Shown here: positions 28,041-38,190 of the stretch, in pieces
How the letters are laid out: every line of letters starts with the position of its first letter
How positions within the stretch are numbered: position 1 is the stretch's first letter
Assembly (NCBI RefSeq): GCF_046054155.1
Contig: NZ_JBEQCT010000002.1
Coordinates: forward strand, 310,001-374,000
Length of the DNA stretch: 64,000 nucleotides
Direction: 5' to 3'
Origin: Celerinatantimonas yamalensis
GTDB lineage: Bacteria > Pseudomonadota > Gammaproteobacteria > Enterobacterales > Celerinatantimonadaceae
The notes under the pieces: generated by a model
The model's database searches: none
Seen by the model: the letters and a program-made list of their open reading frames with translations, nothing else
What the model was told of the DNA's origin: nothing
Made by a program: the position numbers and the translations under genes

Positions 28041-28148
28041 AGATTACACCTTAAATAGTACTACAAAATGATTTGCTCAGTGTGGGTGGCAACGCTAAAA
28101 GATAACAGTTACAATTTTTAAAATATTTAAAGGGTACAGTGGAAATAT

Positions 28149-29525
28149 ATGCTCTATCGACAATTAGCTGAACACTTTATGGGTGCTATCGAGGCTGGGC
28201 AGTTGCCAGCCTATGGCCGGATGCCATCGCTGCGTCAGGTGGTTCGTCAACATCAGGTCAGTATGACGACTGCGCTGAAATGTTTTGAGTATCTGGAACA
28301 ACACAGTTGGATCGAATCTAAACCTCAATCAGGATATTTTGTGCTGGATGTTTGCCAGCGGGATAGCCCAGAATTGAGTTACTTTCAAGGGCAACCTAGG
28401 CTGGCAGATAGTGTTCTTCAGCCACCCACGATTGCAGATGGGCCATTGGGTTATGCCCGGCTGGGGCCCGACCCTATATTAGCCAAACAATTGGGACAAG
28501 CACTGAACCGGGCCCATCAACGCCTGCAGGGACAGCTGAATCAGTATCCAAGAGCTCAAGGAGAGTTATTCTTGCGCCAAGCATTGGCGACGCATTTTGC
28601 GGAGCAAGGGTTGATCAGTCAGCCGGATGACTGGCTGATAACCCATGGTGCGATGGATGCCGTGCGCCGGGCGTTGAATATCTGTACTCACAAGGGTGAT
28701 GCCGTGGCTATCAGCTCTCCTTGTTATAACGGACTATTGCAGTTACTCGCGCAGATGGGACGCCAGGTGGTTGAGATCCCATCAATGAGCGATGGAGTTG
28801 ATTTGTCGCAACTGGAGGCACTGATGAAACAGGGACAGATCCAGGCAGCACTCTTTTGTACCAGTCATATGAACCCTCAAGGGGTGTCTATGAGCGCTTC
28901 GCAAAAGCAGCAACTAGCGATGCTGGCCAACCGTTATCAGATCCCGGTGATTGAAGATGATGTCTATCTGGAACTGAGCCATAGCGGTGTTAATCCTCTA
29001 CCTGCCAAATACTATGATACTGGCGGCTATTTGATCTGGTGTGGTGCAGTCTCTAAAACGTTAGGAGCAGCCTATCGGCTTGGTTGGTGCATACCTAGTC
29101 GTTACCTTCGCGCTATGCTAACCGATACGCAAAGTGGCTGTTTTGGCGTAGCAACACCCATTCAGCATGCCGTAGCAGATTATCTGGACAGCGGTTTGTA
29201 TCGCCGTTATCTCAAACGAGTCAACCAACAGCTACGTAGCCAATGTTCAGACTATCGCCATCGTTTGGCACAAGCACTACCAGCTGCTGCTCGAATCAGT
29301 CAGCCACAAGGTGGATTGGTACTATGGGTGCAACTGCCAGATATTGATACCACCATGTTAGTCGCCGACGGCGAAAAGCCAGCTTTGGATATTCAGGTCG
29401 GCGCTCAGTTTACCACCCGCGAGCTCTATGGTGATTGCTTGCGGATTAATTTCGGTTATCCACTGCTGCCAGAGAGCGAAGCAGAGCATTCGCTACAGCG
29501 ATTATTGGAGCAGCTTGCCGGATGA
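28149..29525 (+). CDS. MocR/PdxR-type regulator (GntR DNA-binding plus aminotransferase domain)
   Basis: 458 residues. The GntR-type winged HTH (LYRQLAEHFMGAIEAGQLP, then MPSLRQVVRQHQVS) occupies residues 1-75. A class I aminotransferase-like domain of about 370 residues follows, with PVIEDDVYLEL and the PLP Schiff-base lysine in CGAVSKTLGAAYRLGW. Such proteins bind an amino-acid-PLP adduct and regulate neighbouring metabolism or transport genes. The divergent EamA exporter is the likely target. Confidence 0.92.
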   Translation: MLYRQLAEHFMGAIEAGQLPAYGRMPSLRQVVRQHQVSMTTALKCFEYLEQHSWIESKPQSGYFVLDVCQRDSPELSYFQGQPRLADSVLQPPTIADGPLGYARLGPDPILAKQLGQALNRAHQRLQGQLNQYPRAQGELFLRQALATHFAEQGLISQPDDWLITHGAMDAVRRALNICTHKGDAVAISSPCYNGLLQLLAQMGRQVVEIPSMSDGVDLSQLEALMKQGQIQAALFCTSHMNPQGVSMSASQKQQLAMLANRYQIPVIEDDVYLELSHSGVNPLPAKYYDTGGYLIWCGAVSKTLGAAYRLGWCIPSRYLRAMLTDTQSGCFGVATPIQHAVADYLDSGLYRRYLKRVNQQLRSQCSDYRHRLAQALPAAARISQPQGGLVLWVQLPDIDTTMLVADGEKPALDIQVGAQFTTRELYGDCLRINFGYPLLPESEAEHSLQRLLEQLAG

Positions 29526-29637
29526 CGATGACGTCGACGCTTCTTTACAAAAATCGTCTTTATCTTTTCAGTCTATTCGTTATAGAACATATAATGCATA
29601 ACACGAGCGTATTGGCCCCTATTTAAAAAGGAAGCGC

Positions 29638-30339
29638 ATGGATTTCCCGATTCAGGTCTTATTAGTTGATGATGATGAAGATCTCCGTGATCTGTTGCGG
29701 CAGTTTTTTCATCAGCATGGCATCGATTTTTCGGTATTACATGATGCGAATCATCTGCGCCAGCGCATTGACCGAGAACGCCCCTCGATTATTGTTTTGG
29801 ATCTGATGTTGCCGGGGGTCGATGGTCTGAGCGCTTTGAAAATATTACGTGCACAGGGGGAGAACATTCCAGTGATTTTGTTAACTGCGCGAGATGAGCC
29901 AATTGACCGGATCATGGGCCTAGAAGCGGGTGCCGATGATTACATGGGCAAGCCTTATATGCCTCAGGAGCTATTGGCTCGTATTCATGCAGTGTTAAGG
30001 CGTCATCATCAACAACGGGAATTTGGTCAGCCCCAGATCACATTCGGTCCTTTTGTCCTAGATTGTCAGCAAAAGTCCCTTTTTATGGGAGAACGGCTTA
30101 TTAAATTGCCGACGAGTGAATATCGCATCCTGGAAGTGCTGGCAAAAAATCTCAATCAGAATGTTTCTCGGAAAACGCTGATTGACGAAATCTATGGGCA
30201 GTATGCTGATATTACCGAGCGGGGAATCGATGTCCCTATCTGGCGACTTCGACAAGTTATTGAGCCAGAACCGTCAGCACCGATTTATCTGCAAACCGTG
30301 CGTAGTATCGGTTATATCCTGCAAGATCACCCCTTATGA
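29638..30339 (+). CDS. OmpR-family response regulator
   Basis: 233 residues. The receiver domain (1-120) has VDDDEDLRD, the phospho-acceptor Asp in IIVLDLMLPGVDG and Lys in DDYMGKPY. The winged-helix OmpR/PhoB DNA-binding domain ends with TERGIDVPIWRLRQVIEP and YLQTVRSIGYIL. The AAGGA site precedes ATG 29638. Its stop overlaps the kinase start by four bases. Together they probably control the RND efflux operon that begins 150 bases after the kinase. Confidence 0.94.
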   Translation: MDFPIQVLLVDDDEDLRDLLRQFFHQHGIDFSVLHDANHLRQRIDRERPSIIVLDLMLPGVDGLSALKILRAQGENIPVILLTARDEPIDRIMGLEAGADDYMGKPYMPQELLARIHAVLRRHHQQREFGQPQITFGPFVLDCQQKSLFMGERLIKLPTSEYRILEVLAKNLNQNVSRKTLIDEIYGQYADITERGIDVPIWRLRQVIEPEPSAPIYLQTVRSIGYILQDHPL

Positions 30340-31574
30340 GACATTTGTTTCGCCAGTTAAACTCATTACTGGGGCGTTCAGCATTGCTGATGATTACCTT
30401 GGTTGCGCTCGTACAACTTACAATTATTATATTAGTCTATAAGCGCCTGGGGCAACATGGTAGTCAGCGGGATGCGCAGTTTGTACAGGTTGCATTTCAG
30501 ATTGCGGCGATACCAGCTGAGCGAAGCACTTTAAGTCAGTACGGAATTACCTACATTGCCCCGAGCTCAGCGCTGTTAACGCGCTGTCCCAATCACTGTC
30601 AGCCGCGTCACTGGCCATTCGAAAATTTACTCAGTAAACAGTTAGGACCTGACTATTTGTTGGTGCTAGATAAACGTTCGGGAAACGCTTGGGTCAAAAA
30701 CCGTCGACTAGGTTTCTGGTTGTATGCATCTGACCTTGGTATTCCAGAGGAGAATTTTGATACATCCTTGATTGTTATTTTGTTACTAGCGATAGTGGCG
30801 AGTTTATTGTTGTATTGGCAGCTACGTCGTCCTATTCGTAAGTTGTCACACGCTGCCAGTCTGTTTCGTCAGAATGGTCAGCCCAGCCATTTGCAGCCAT
30901 CTGGCCCTCAGGAGCTGTCGGCCCTTATGCAGCAGTTCAATGAGATGACAGAGAACCTGCATCAGCTTGAGCAAGAACGAGCGATTATGCTGGCGGGAAT
31001 GGCTCATGATCTTCGTTCGCCAGTGACCCGGATGCAGGTGCGTGCCAATCTGCTTAATGATGAGTCGTTAAAAGCTGGTTTTTTGAAAGATTGTGTCGCT
31101 TTATCCAGGCTAATTCGCCAGTTTATCGATTTTTCGAAAACGCCGGAGCATTCAGCACCGGTTCCGGTTAATTTGCTTTGCCAGCAGTTGTCTCAGCGCT
31201 ATAGGGAATCGATGGAATTAAGTTTAGATTTGCAAAGCGATGAAACGGTTTGTTTGCCTGAACAAGAACTTGAACGCATTTTAATTAATCTAATCGATAA
31301 TGCATTGTACTACGGAGTACAGCCGATTATTTTGCAGACTCAGGTTACTGCAGATCGGTTAGTGATCAAAGTCATCGATCATGGTCATGGAATGAGTCCA
31401 GAGCAGTGGTCCACAGGCGTGAAACCATTTGTTCGTTTGGATAAATCCCGCGGTGGTGCTCACAGTGGTTTAGGATTGGCTATCGTTCAGCGACTGGTTC
31501 ATTACCTACAAGGTGAGATCCAAGCCAGCCGCCAACCGGACCATTTTGAGATCCAACTGACATTTCCTCTTTAA
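30336..31574 (+). CDS. Sensor histidine kinase (EnvZ-like architecture)
   Basis: 412 residues. Membrane segments lie near residues 15-35 (ALLMITLVALVQLTIIILVY) and 145-162, with a small periplasmic domain between them containing two cysteines (TRCPNHCQ), possibly disulphide-bonded. HAMP follows, then the H box MAHDLRSPVTRMQ, N box LINLIDNALYYG, and G boxes DHGHGMS and GGAHSGLGLAIV. It phosphorylates the preceding response regulator. The stimulus is unknown; linkage to a drug-efflux operon suggests envelope stress or toxic compounds. Confidence 0.93.
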   Translation: MRHLFRQLNSLLGRSALLMITLVALVQLTIIILVYKRLGQHGSQRDAQFVQVAFQIAAIPAERSTLSQYGITYIAPSSALLTRCPNHCQPRHWPFENLLSKQLGPDYLLVLDKRSGNAWVKNRRLGFWLYASDLGIPEENFDTSLIVILLLAIVASLLLYWQLRRPIRKLSHAASLFRQNGQPSHLQPSGPQELSALMQQFNEMTENLHQLEQERAIMLAGMAHDLRSPVTRMQVRANLLNDESLKAGFLKDCVALSRLIRQFIDFSKTPEHSAPVPVNLLCQQLSQRYRESMELSLDLQSDETVCLPEQELERILINLIDNALYYGVQPIILQTQVTADRLVIKVIDHGHGMSPEQWSTGVKPFVRLDKSRGGAHSGLGLAIVQRLVHYLQGEIQASRQPDHFEIQLTFPL

Positions 31575-31724
31575 TCAAGATAGATTGAACGATTATCAAG
31601 AGCCTTTATAGGAAGAAGTAGCCTTACGGCTAGTAAGGTGTGTAATAGTTCACTAAGCCTAAGAATAACCAGGTTAACTATAGTTTACTCACGTAAATTC
31701 CATTTTATTTTATGGTGTTAGTTG

Positions 31725-32891
31725 ATGTTATCCAGTGTTCTTTCTAAACGGCAACGAGTCGGTTCCACGTTACTGCTAATTTCGCTATCGCTGGCATTAA
31801 GCGGTTGTCAGAAACAGGCGCAAGCCAGCAGCGCACAAGCGGCTTATCAACATGCTGCTACTCCGGTGACGACCGTCACCCTTAAATCTCAAAACATTCC
31901 ATTAACAACGATGCTTTCTGGCCGTTTGTCAGCACTATACACCGCTGAGGTACGTCCACAGATTGCGGGTATTATCCAAAAACGATTATTTAAAGAAGGT
32001 TCGCAGGTTAAAGCCGGCCAGCTTCTCTATCAGGTCGATGATGCGACCTATCGAGCAACCTATGAGCAGGCAACAGGGACGCTGTTACAAGCTCAAGCCC
32101 AGTTGCAAGCAGCTAAAAGCAAAGCATTCCGCTATAGCAAACTGGTTAAAATTAAAGCAGTCAGCGAGCAGGATTACGACGATGCAATGGCTAGCGTAGC
32201 TGAGTATCAGGGGCTGGTAAAAACCGATCAGGGAGCACTTGCGTCTGCACTGATTGATCTGCAACATTGTCGGATTAGCGCGCCGATTAGTGGTTGGATT
32301 GGCTCATCATCGGTCACGCCAGGCGCTCTGATTACCGATGCGCAAACAACAGCGCTGGCGACTATTTACAATTATGATCAAATGTATTTGGATGTAACTC
32401 GATCCAGTAATCAATGGCTGCAATTGCATCAAGCTCTGAGCAAGGGAAAACTCAGCGGCAAACAGCAGGCTAAAGTGAAAGTGATACTGGCTGATGGTTC
32501 TACTTATCAACATCTGGGAACGCTGCTGTTCTCTGGTATAGATGTGGATGCAACCACTGGCTCGATTACATTACGTATTCAGATCCCCAACCCACAACAT
32601 TTGCTGCTCCCTGGTATGTTTGTGAGTGCAACACTCAATGATGGTCTCTCACCGAATGTCTTTTTGGTTCCTCAGTTAGCTGTTCAACGTGCCAGTAATG
32701 GTCAGGCCAGTGTCTGGACGGTTGTGAATGGTAGGGCGCATAAGGTCGTCGTTCAAATTGAACGTGCTTATCAGGGAGATTGGGTAATTAATCAAGGCAT
32801 TAAAGCAGGCGAACAGGTTATTACACAGGGATTTAGCCATCTCGTTGAAGGTGCGCCGGTGGCCGTGGCCAAATCCGGACAGGGAGCATAA
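31725..32891 (+). CDS. RND efflux periplasmic adaptor (AcrA/MexA-type lipoprotein)
   Basis: About 388 residues. An N-terminal lipoprotein signal ends in the lipobox LALSGC near residue 29. The adaptor core is seen: VRPQIAGIIQKRLFKEGSQV (lipoyl half), a coiled-coil hairpin near 100-165, and DLQHCRISAPISGWIG (second lipoyl half), followed by the beta-barrel and membrane-proximal domains. It bridges the inner membrane pump and the outer membrane channel. First gene of the efflux operon, with the pump gene three bases downstream. Confidence 0.94.
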   Translation: MLSSVLSKRQRVGSTLLLISLSLALSGCQKQAQASSAQAAYQHAATPVTTVTLKSQNIPLTTMLSGRLSALYTAEVRPQIAGIIQKRLFKEGSQVKAGQLLYQVDDATYRATYEQATGTLLQAQAQLQAAKSKAFRYSKLVKIKAVSEQDYDDAMASVAEYQGLVKTDQGALASALIDLQHCRISAPISGWIGSSSVTPGALITDAQTTALATIYNYDQMYLDVTRSSNQWLQLHQALSKGKLSGKQQAKVKVILADGSTYQHLGTLLFSGIDVDATTGSITLRIQIPNPQHLLLPGMFVSATLNDGLSPNVFLVPQLAVQRASNGQASVWTVVNGRAHKVVVQIERAYQGDWVINQGIKAGEQVITQGFSHLVEGAPVAVAKSGQGA

Positions 32892-32894
32892 CTG

Positions 32895-35800
32895 ATGGCG
32901 AAGTTTTTTATTCATCGACCTATCCTCTCCTGGGTTATCGCCCTTATTATTATGATGGCAGGCACATTTACCTTAACCTCATTGCCTGTAGAGCAATATC
33001 CTACCAATATCGCGCCACCATCAGTACGGATTAAAGCCACCTATCCGGGTGCTTCTGCTCAAACGATTACAAATACCGTGACGCGGGTAATTGAACAGCA
33101 ATTGAGTGGCATTGATAACCTTTTATATATCTCATCTAAGAGTAATAACGCTGGCGAAGCGACGATTACACTGACCTTTAAGCAGGGAACTAATCCAGAT
33201 ACGGCTCAGGTGCAGGTTCAGAATAAGGTCGATGAGGTCAAATCATCGCTTCCTAAGACAGTTCAAAATGAAGGCATTGAGGTTTCCAAATCCAATGATA
33301 GCTTTTTGATGCTGATCTCATTGACTTCTAAGGATAATCGCTACTCTTCGGTTGATTTGGGAAATATTATTGCCAAACAGCTGGAAGACCCGATTACTCA
33401 GGTGAACGGTGTCGGTGATGTCTCATTGTTTGGCCCTGAACATGCCATGCGGGTATGGCTTAATCCGGTCAAAATGAAAGCACTTGGGATTACCACCACT
33501 GATGTCGACGATGCGATTAGTAATCAGAACGTTCAGCTCTCTGCCGGACAGGTGGGCGGCGCCCCGGCCACAAATACGCAAGCGATCAATGCAACTATCA
33601 CGGCCGATTCGTTGCTGAGCAGTGCGAAACAGTTCCGAAATATTTTGTTGCGGGTTAATAGTGATGGTTCGAAAGTGCTGCTTAAGGATGTTGCGCGTGT
33701 TGAAATAGGCGCCAACAGTTACGTTTCGGCATCTCGTTACGACGGTCAGACTGCCGCATCATTGGCGATTAAACTAGCCACTGGTGCAAATGCGCTGAAA
33801 GTAGCGACCGCTATTCGAAAAGAAATGAAAGTGCTGACCGCGCAGCTACCGAGTGATGTCGTTGTTAGCTACCCGTATGATACTACCCCGTTTGTAAAAA
33901 TTTCGATTGAAGAGGTGGTCAAGACACTGTTTGAAGCGATTGTCCTAGTGTTTTTAGTGATGTATCTGTTTTTACAGAACATCCGGGCGACACTAATTCC
34001 AACCATCGTTGTGCCTGTAGCGCTGCTGGGTACTCTGGGTGTTATGCAACTGTGTGGTTCCTCAATCAACGTATTGTCGATGTTTGCTATGGTATTGGCC
34101 ATTGGGCTGCTGGTCGATGATGCTATTGTGGTGGTGGAGAATGTTGAGCGCATTATGCATGAGGAGGGGTTATCGGCCAAGGCAGCAACGACCAAGGCGA
34201 TGTCTCAGATTACCGGCGCATTGATTGGTGTAACGACTGTATTGACGGCGGTATTCATCCCGATGGCGTTCTTCTCCGGTTCCACGGGGGAGATTTATCG
34301 GCAGTTCTCGGTCACAATTGTGTCGGCCATGCTGATCTCTGTCTTTCTGGCTTTGACCTTTACCCCAGCGCTGTGTGGTTCACTACTCAAAAGCGGTGCC
34401 CAGACGCGTCATAATCGGGGCTTCTTTGGCTGGTTCAATCGGATTTTTGATCGCACTCTGCATCGTTATACCAACGGAGTACGACATGCGGTTGGCCGCT
34501 CCCAACTGAGTCTGGTCATTTATGCGGTGATGGTTGCGATTGTTGTTTATCTTTATATCAACATGCCAACTTCTTATCTGCCCGATGAAGACCAGGGCAA
34601 TGTGATGGTCATGGTTACTGCCCCAGCTGGCACACCTATCGCCAAAACGAGCCAGTTGATGAAGCAGGTTGAACATTATTTTCTAAAAGAAGAATCCGCG
34701 ACTGAAAAAATGGTGTCACTTATCGGGTTTAATTTCAATGGCTCAGGACAAAACAACGCAATGGCGTTTGTAACCTTAAAAGACTGGTCGAAACGAGGTG
34801 CCAATGAAAGTGCATCGGCTATTGTCAGTCGGGCTAACCGCCATTTTGGTGGAGATGTTGCTGGCCAGATTTTTGCGATTAATCCTCCGGCTATTCATGC
34901 TCTGGGGAATCAAAGTGGTCTTGACTTTGAGCTGATAGACTTGGCAGGTCGTGGACACGTCGCTCTGAAAAAAGTCCGCAATCAATTGATGGTTATGGCA
35001 CATGAAGAGCCAGCTTTGGGGATGATTCGCTCAGCTGGGCTGCCAGATACGATGCAGTATCATGTGCATATCAATCGCCAAAAAGCGAAGGCTCTGGGAT
35101 TATCGATCTCCGATATCAATAACACGTTGGAAACAGCTTTTGGTTCGAGCTACGTCAATAACTACCTCGATGGTAGCCGAATTGAGAAGGTCTATGTCCA
35201 GGCCGATGCACCATACCGAATGATGCCAAGCGATATTAATCAATGGTATGTACGTACTAGTAGCGCCACTGCCAGTAGCCGTAATGGATATGATGGCGAT
35301 ATGGTGCCTTTCTCCGCCTTTGCCAACGGTCACTGGACCTATGGCCCACCACAGTTGGAGCGCTATAACCGCTCAGATTCAATGGAGCTGACCGCTCAAA
35401 GTGCTCCTGGCTATAGTACGGGCGATGCAATGGCGGCAATTGAGCATATTGCGACCAAACTGCCTAAGGGATATCTCATCGAGTGGACCGGGCAGTCTTA
35501 CCAAGAACGTATGGCCGGTTCGCAGTCACTCTATCTGTATGGGATCTCACTGCTGGTGGTCTTCCTGTGTCTAGCAGGTCTCTATGAGAGCTGGTCGATT
35601 CCTTTATCGGTTATTCTGGTCGTTCCCCTTGGGGTACTGGGGGCATTGATTGCGGCCGATTGCCGCGGTTTGTCGAACGATATCTACTTTAAAGTGGGAT
35701 TACTGACGACTATTGGTCTGTCGACGAAAAATGCCATTCTGATTGTTGAGTTTGCCAAAGATCTGCAAGCTCAGGGGAAAGATATTGTCAGTGCCGTCGT

Positions 35801-36041
35801 GGAAGCAGCCAGGATGCGTTTGCGGCCCATTCTGATGACTTCATTGGCTTTCATTTTCGGGGTACTACCATTAGTTGTTAGTACAGGCGCCGGTGCGGGT
35901 AGCCGTCATTCCATTGGTACCGGAGTGAGTGGTGGGATGCTTGGAGCGACTATTTTAGCGATTTTCTTGGTTCCAGTATTTTTCGTGGTGGTCCGCAGAC
36001 TTTTCCGAGAACACCATCATCAGGTTGTAGATAAGGAGTAA
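32895..36041 (+). CDS. RND multidrug efflux pump (AcrB/MexB-type, HAE1)
   Basis: 1048 residues, essentially the AcrB length, with 12 membrane helices and two large periplasmic loops. It starts MAKFFIHRPILSWV and has QYPTNIAPPSVRIKATYPGAS, typical of HAE1. The proton-relay aspartates are seen in AIGLLVDDAIVVVENVER, and the conserved lysine in TIGLSTKNAILIVEFAKD. The pump forms a trimer that takes substrates from the periplasm using the proton gradient. It lies between the adaptor and the outer membrane factor in one operon. Substrates are not predictable by eye. Confidence 0.96.
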   Translation: MAKFFIHRPILSWVIALIIMMAGTFTLTSLPVEQYPTNIAPPSVRIKATYPGASAQTITNTVTRVIEQQLSGIDNLLYISSKSNNAGEATITLTFKQGTNPDTAQVQVQNKVDEVKSSLPKTVQNEGIEVSKSNDSFLMLISLTSKDNRYSSVDLGNIIAKQLEDPITQVNGVGDVSLFGPEHAMRVWLNPVKMKALGITTTDVDDAISNQNVQLSAGQVGGAPATNTQAINATITADSLLSSAKQFRNILLRVNSDGSKVLLKDVARVEIGANSYVSASRYDGQTAASLAIKLATGANALKVATAIRKEMKVLTAQLPSDVVVSYPYDTTPFVKISIEEVVKTLFEAIVLVFLVMYLFLQNIRATLIPTIVVPVALLGTLGVMQLCGSSINVLSMFAMVLAIGLLVDDAIVVVENVERIMHEEGLSAKAATTKAMSQITGALIGVTTVLTAVFIPMAFFSGSTGEIYRQFSVTIVSAMLISVFLALTFTPALCGSLLKSGAQTRHNRGFFGWFNRIFDRTLHRYTNGVRHAVGRSQLSLVIYAVMVAIVVYLYINMPTSYLPDEDQGNVMVMVTAPAGTPIAKTSQLMKQVEHYFLKEESATEKMVSLIGFNFNGSGQNNAMAFVTLKDWSKRGANESASAIVSRANRHFGGDVAGQIFAINPPAIHALGNQSGLDFELIDLAGRGHVALKKVRNQLMVMAHEEPALGMIRSAGLPDTMQYHVHINRQKAKALGLSISDINNTLETAFGSSYVNNYLDGSRIEKVYVQADAPYRMMPSDINQWYVRTSSATASSRNGYDGDMVPFSAFANGHWTYGPPQLERYNRSDSMELTAQSAPGYSTGDAMAAIEHIATKLPKGYLIEWTGQSYQERMAGSQSLYLYGISLLVVFLCLAGLYESWSIPLSVILVVPLGVLGALIAADCRGLSNDIYFKVGLLTTIGLSTKNAILIVEFAKDLQAQGKDIVSAVVEAARMRLRPILMTSLAFIFGVLPLVVSTGAGAGSRHSIGTGVSGGMLGATILAIFLVPVFFVVVRRLFREHHHQVVDKE

Positions 36042-36045
36042 TCGG

Positions 36046-37434
36046 ATGAAAATAACCCCCACGCTATTCGTGCTAATACTGACCATGCTGTTAGCTGGTT
36101 GCTCGTTTGAACCGGCTTTTCATAAGCCTGTGGCCCAGATGCCGAAGCAGTATCCTGCCGACAGCCCTTCGGCCGGGGCAACTGCTTCGCAAGGTACGCT
36201 GCTGGACTGGCAAGGCTTTTTTGTTGACCATGATCTGAAGACATTGATCACATTGGCACTGAAACATAATAAGGATCTGCAGACAGCGGCTCTGGATGTG
36301 GCAAAATATCAGGCGGAGTACCGGATCTCCAGAGCGAATCTAGCTCCGCAAATTGATCTGTCGGCCAGTTCAACTAATAAGCACAGTACAGGAGCCACCA
36401 GCCACAGCGATTCATTGACTGTTGGAACCTCATCATGGGAGCTCGATTTTTTCGGTCGTTTGCGTAGTCTTAAACATCAGGCTTTGCAGCAATACCTAGC
36501 CACTCAGGCATCTGAGCAGAGTACCCGTATTTCGCTGATTGCCAGTGTTGCCACCGATTATCTGCAGTTGCTGGCTGACCAGCAATCATTGCGCTTAGCG
36601 CAGCAGGCGGTTGATGATTACCGACAGGGCTATCATTTAGCCGAGCAAACGCTGACTGTTGGCAGTTATACATTAACTGATGTGAATACGGCGAAAGCAA
36701 ACTTGGCCAGCGCTCAGGCGGATGTTGCGGCCTATCAACAGGCGGTCGCAGAAGATTGGCATAACCTTGCACAGGTGATGGGAACATCTATTCCGGATGG
36801 GATCCGTCAACGTGCACCTGTTGATCTGTTGACTAATCGTTTCACCACTCCGATTCAGGCGAAATTACCCTCATCGCTGCTGACCAACCGACCCGATATT
36901 ATTGCAGCGGAACACAATCTGAAGGCAGCAAATGCGAATATTGGTGCTGCCAGAGCGGCATTTTTCCCGAGCATTTCGCTGACTTCATCAGCAGGGTTTG
37001 CTAGCTCATCACTGGGTAATCTGTTTCATTCGGGAAGCTGGACTTTTACACCATCAATTTCGTTGCCAATTTTCGATTTTGGTACTAACCAGGCTGACCT
37101 AGATGTCGCCAAAATTGAGAAGAATCTTGAAATTGTTAACTATCAGCAGACCATTCAGACTGCCTTTAAAGAGGTAGCCAATGCACTTAGTGACCGCAAA
37201 GGGTATGCACAGCAATTTAAATCGAACCAGAATTACTTGGATGCACTGTCCAGTCAGTATCAGCTTACTCAAACCACTTACCATGTGGGGACAGATAGTC
37301 TCTATGATCTGCTTAGTGCAGCGGAGTCTTACCACAGTGCACAGGTCCAACTGGTCAGTGTACGCTTAGAGCAATTATCTAATCAGATCACGCTCTACAA
37401 AGTATTAGGTGGTGGCTGGAAGCCTCGCTCCTGA
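36046..37434 (+). CDS. RND efflux outer membrane factor (OprM/NodT family lipoprotein)
   Basis: 462 residues. The signal peptide ends in lipobox MLLAGC at about residue 19. Two outer-membrane-efflux repeats are seen: LLTNRPDIIAAEHNLKAANA with ARAAFFPSISLTSSAGF, and the closing helices YHVGTDSLYDLLSAAESYH. It forms the trimeric TolC-like channel that completes the tripartite pump. AAGGAG lies eight bases before ATG 36046. The operon ends at the hairpin 37445-37463. Confidence 0.95.
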   Translation: MKITPTLFVLILTMLLAGCSFEPAFHKPVAQMPKQYPADSPSAGATASQGTLLDWQGFFVDHDLKTLITLALKHNKDLQTAALDVAKYQAEYRISRANLAPQIDLSASSTNKHSTGATSHSDSLTVGTSSWELDFFGRLRSLKHQALQQYLATQASEQSTRISLIASVATDYLQLLADQQSLRLAQQAVDDYRQGYHLAEQTLTVGSYTLTDVNTAKANLASAQADVAAYQQAVAEDWHNLAQVMGTSIPDGIRQRAPVDLLTNRFTTPIQAKLPSSLLTNRPDIIAAEHNLKAANANIGAARAAFFPSISLTSSAGFASSSLGNLFHSGSWTFTPSISLPIFDFGTNQADLDVAKIEKNLEIVNYQQTIQTAFKEVANALSDRKGYAQQFKSNQNYLDALSSQYQLTQTTYHVGTDSLYDLLSAAESYHSAQVQLVSVRLEQLSNQITLYKVLGGGWKPRS

Positions 37435-37444
37435 GTCTCTCTTA

Positions 37445-37463
37445 AGCGGGCGTTCAGCCCGCT
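37445..37463 (+). terminator. Intrinsic terminator of the RND operon
   Basis: Stem AGCGGGC / GCCCGCT with a five-base loop, followed by ATTTTGT, eleven bases after the outer membrane factor stop. Confidence 0.8.
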
Positions 37464-37528
37464 ATTTTGTAGCAATATGCAAGATCGTATTGATATAATC
37501 AGTTGGCGATAATTCACCTTAGATCGGG

Positions 37529-37702
37529 TTAAACCAGCATAAGATTAGTGCTTTCTAACAACTCAAACTCGTGAGCTGTTAGATCTAAACTTGGCTTCGT
37601 ATCTTTAAAGCAATAGCCTATCAGCTCACCCAACAGATCCAACATAAACCGTGCAGGCTTCGACGGCGTGAGTGCTCGATGTAAGAGATATTCTTGAGTT
37701 AA
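37529..37702 (-). pseudogene. Unidentified 57-codon gene fragment
   Basis: An open frame with protein-like composition (SKPARFMLDLLGELIGYCF, then SLDLTAHEFELLES) ends at 37529 but has no start codon or ribosome site. It lies between the RND terminator and transposase debris. Family not recognised. Confidence 0.3.
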
Positions 37703-37950
37703 TCATTCACTGTATCAATAATAAAATACTTTTTGTAGTAAAGCCCTAACCCATAATGCGATGAACTTTTCCTTCATATTTTTACGGATAGTTGTGATGA
37801 ATTCACGCCTTTATCTAGCGATCCCCCAGTCAAATGTTGACTAATTTAACCGGAAATTTGGATAACACATTGAAGTAAAAGAGGAACTAATTACTCTCAC
37901 CTTGATCCGATCATTTGACCAAGACTGATAAGACCAACTAAGCAACGAGC

Positions 37951-38190
37951 ATGGATAAACTCATCGAAGCCTGCGGTGATGTCGATGACTTTTGCCAGCT
38001 ATTCATCGAAAAGTGGCAACTCATCGAAAGTAGAACAGTTAAGCGACGTCGAGCGTATCGGCTTTCTCTTGCCGAGATCATGACAATTATCATCGACTTC
38101 CATCAGCCCCACTATCGCGATTTCAAAAACTATTATCCGCACTACGTTTGCCACAACTTGGAAGGTCACAAAGAGCGACTAAGCGTGACT
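37951..38190 (+). pseudogene. IS982-family transposase, N-terminal fragment
   Basis: The frame begins MDKLIEACGDVDDFCQLFIEKW and continues LSLAEIMTIIIDFHQPHYRDFKNYY, the well-known start of IS982 transposases. After about 75 residues the similarity stops and the sequence switches to an IS256-type transposase. The DDE catalytic residues are therefore missing and the element is dead. Confidence 0.8.

Noticed and set aside
30058..30255. Minus-strand frame inside the response regulator
   Set aside because: Antisense shadow of the winged-helix domain.
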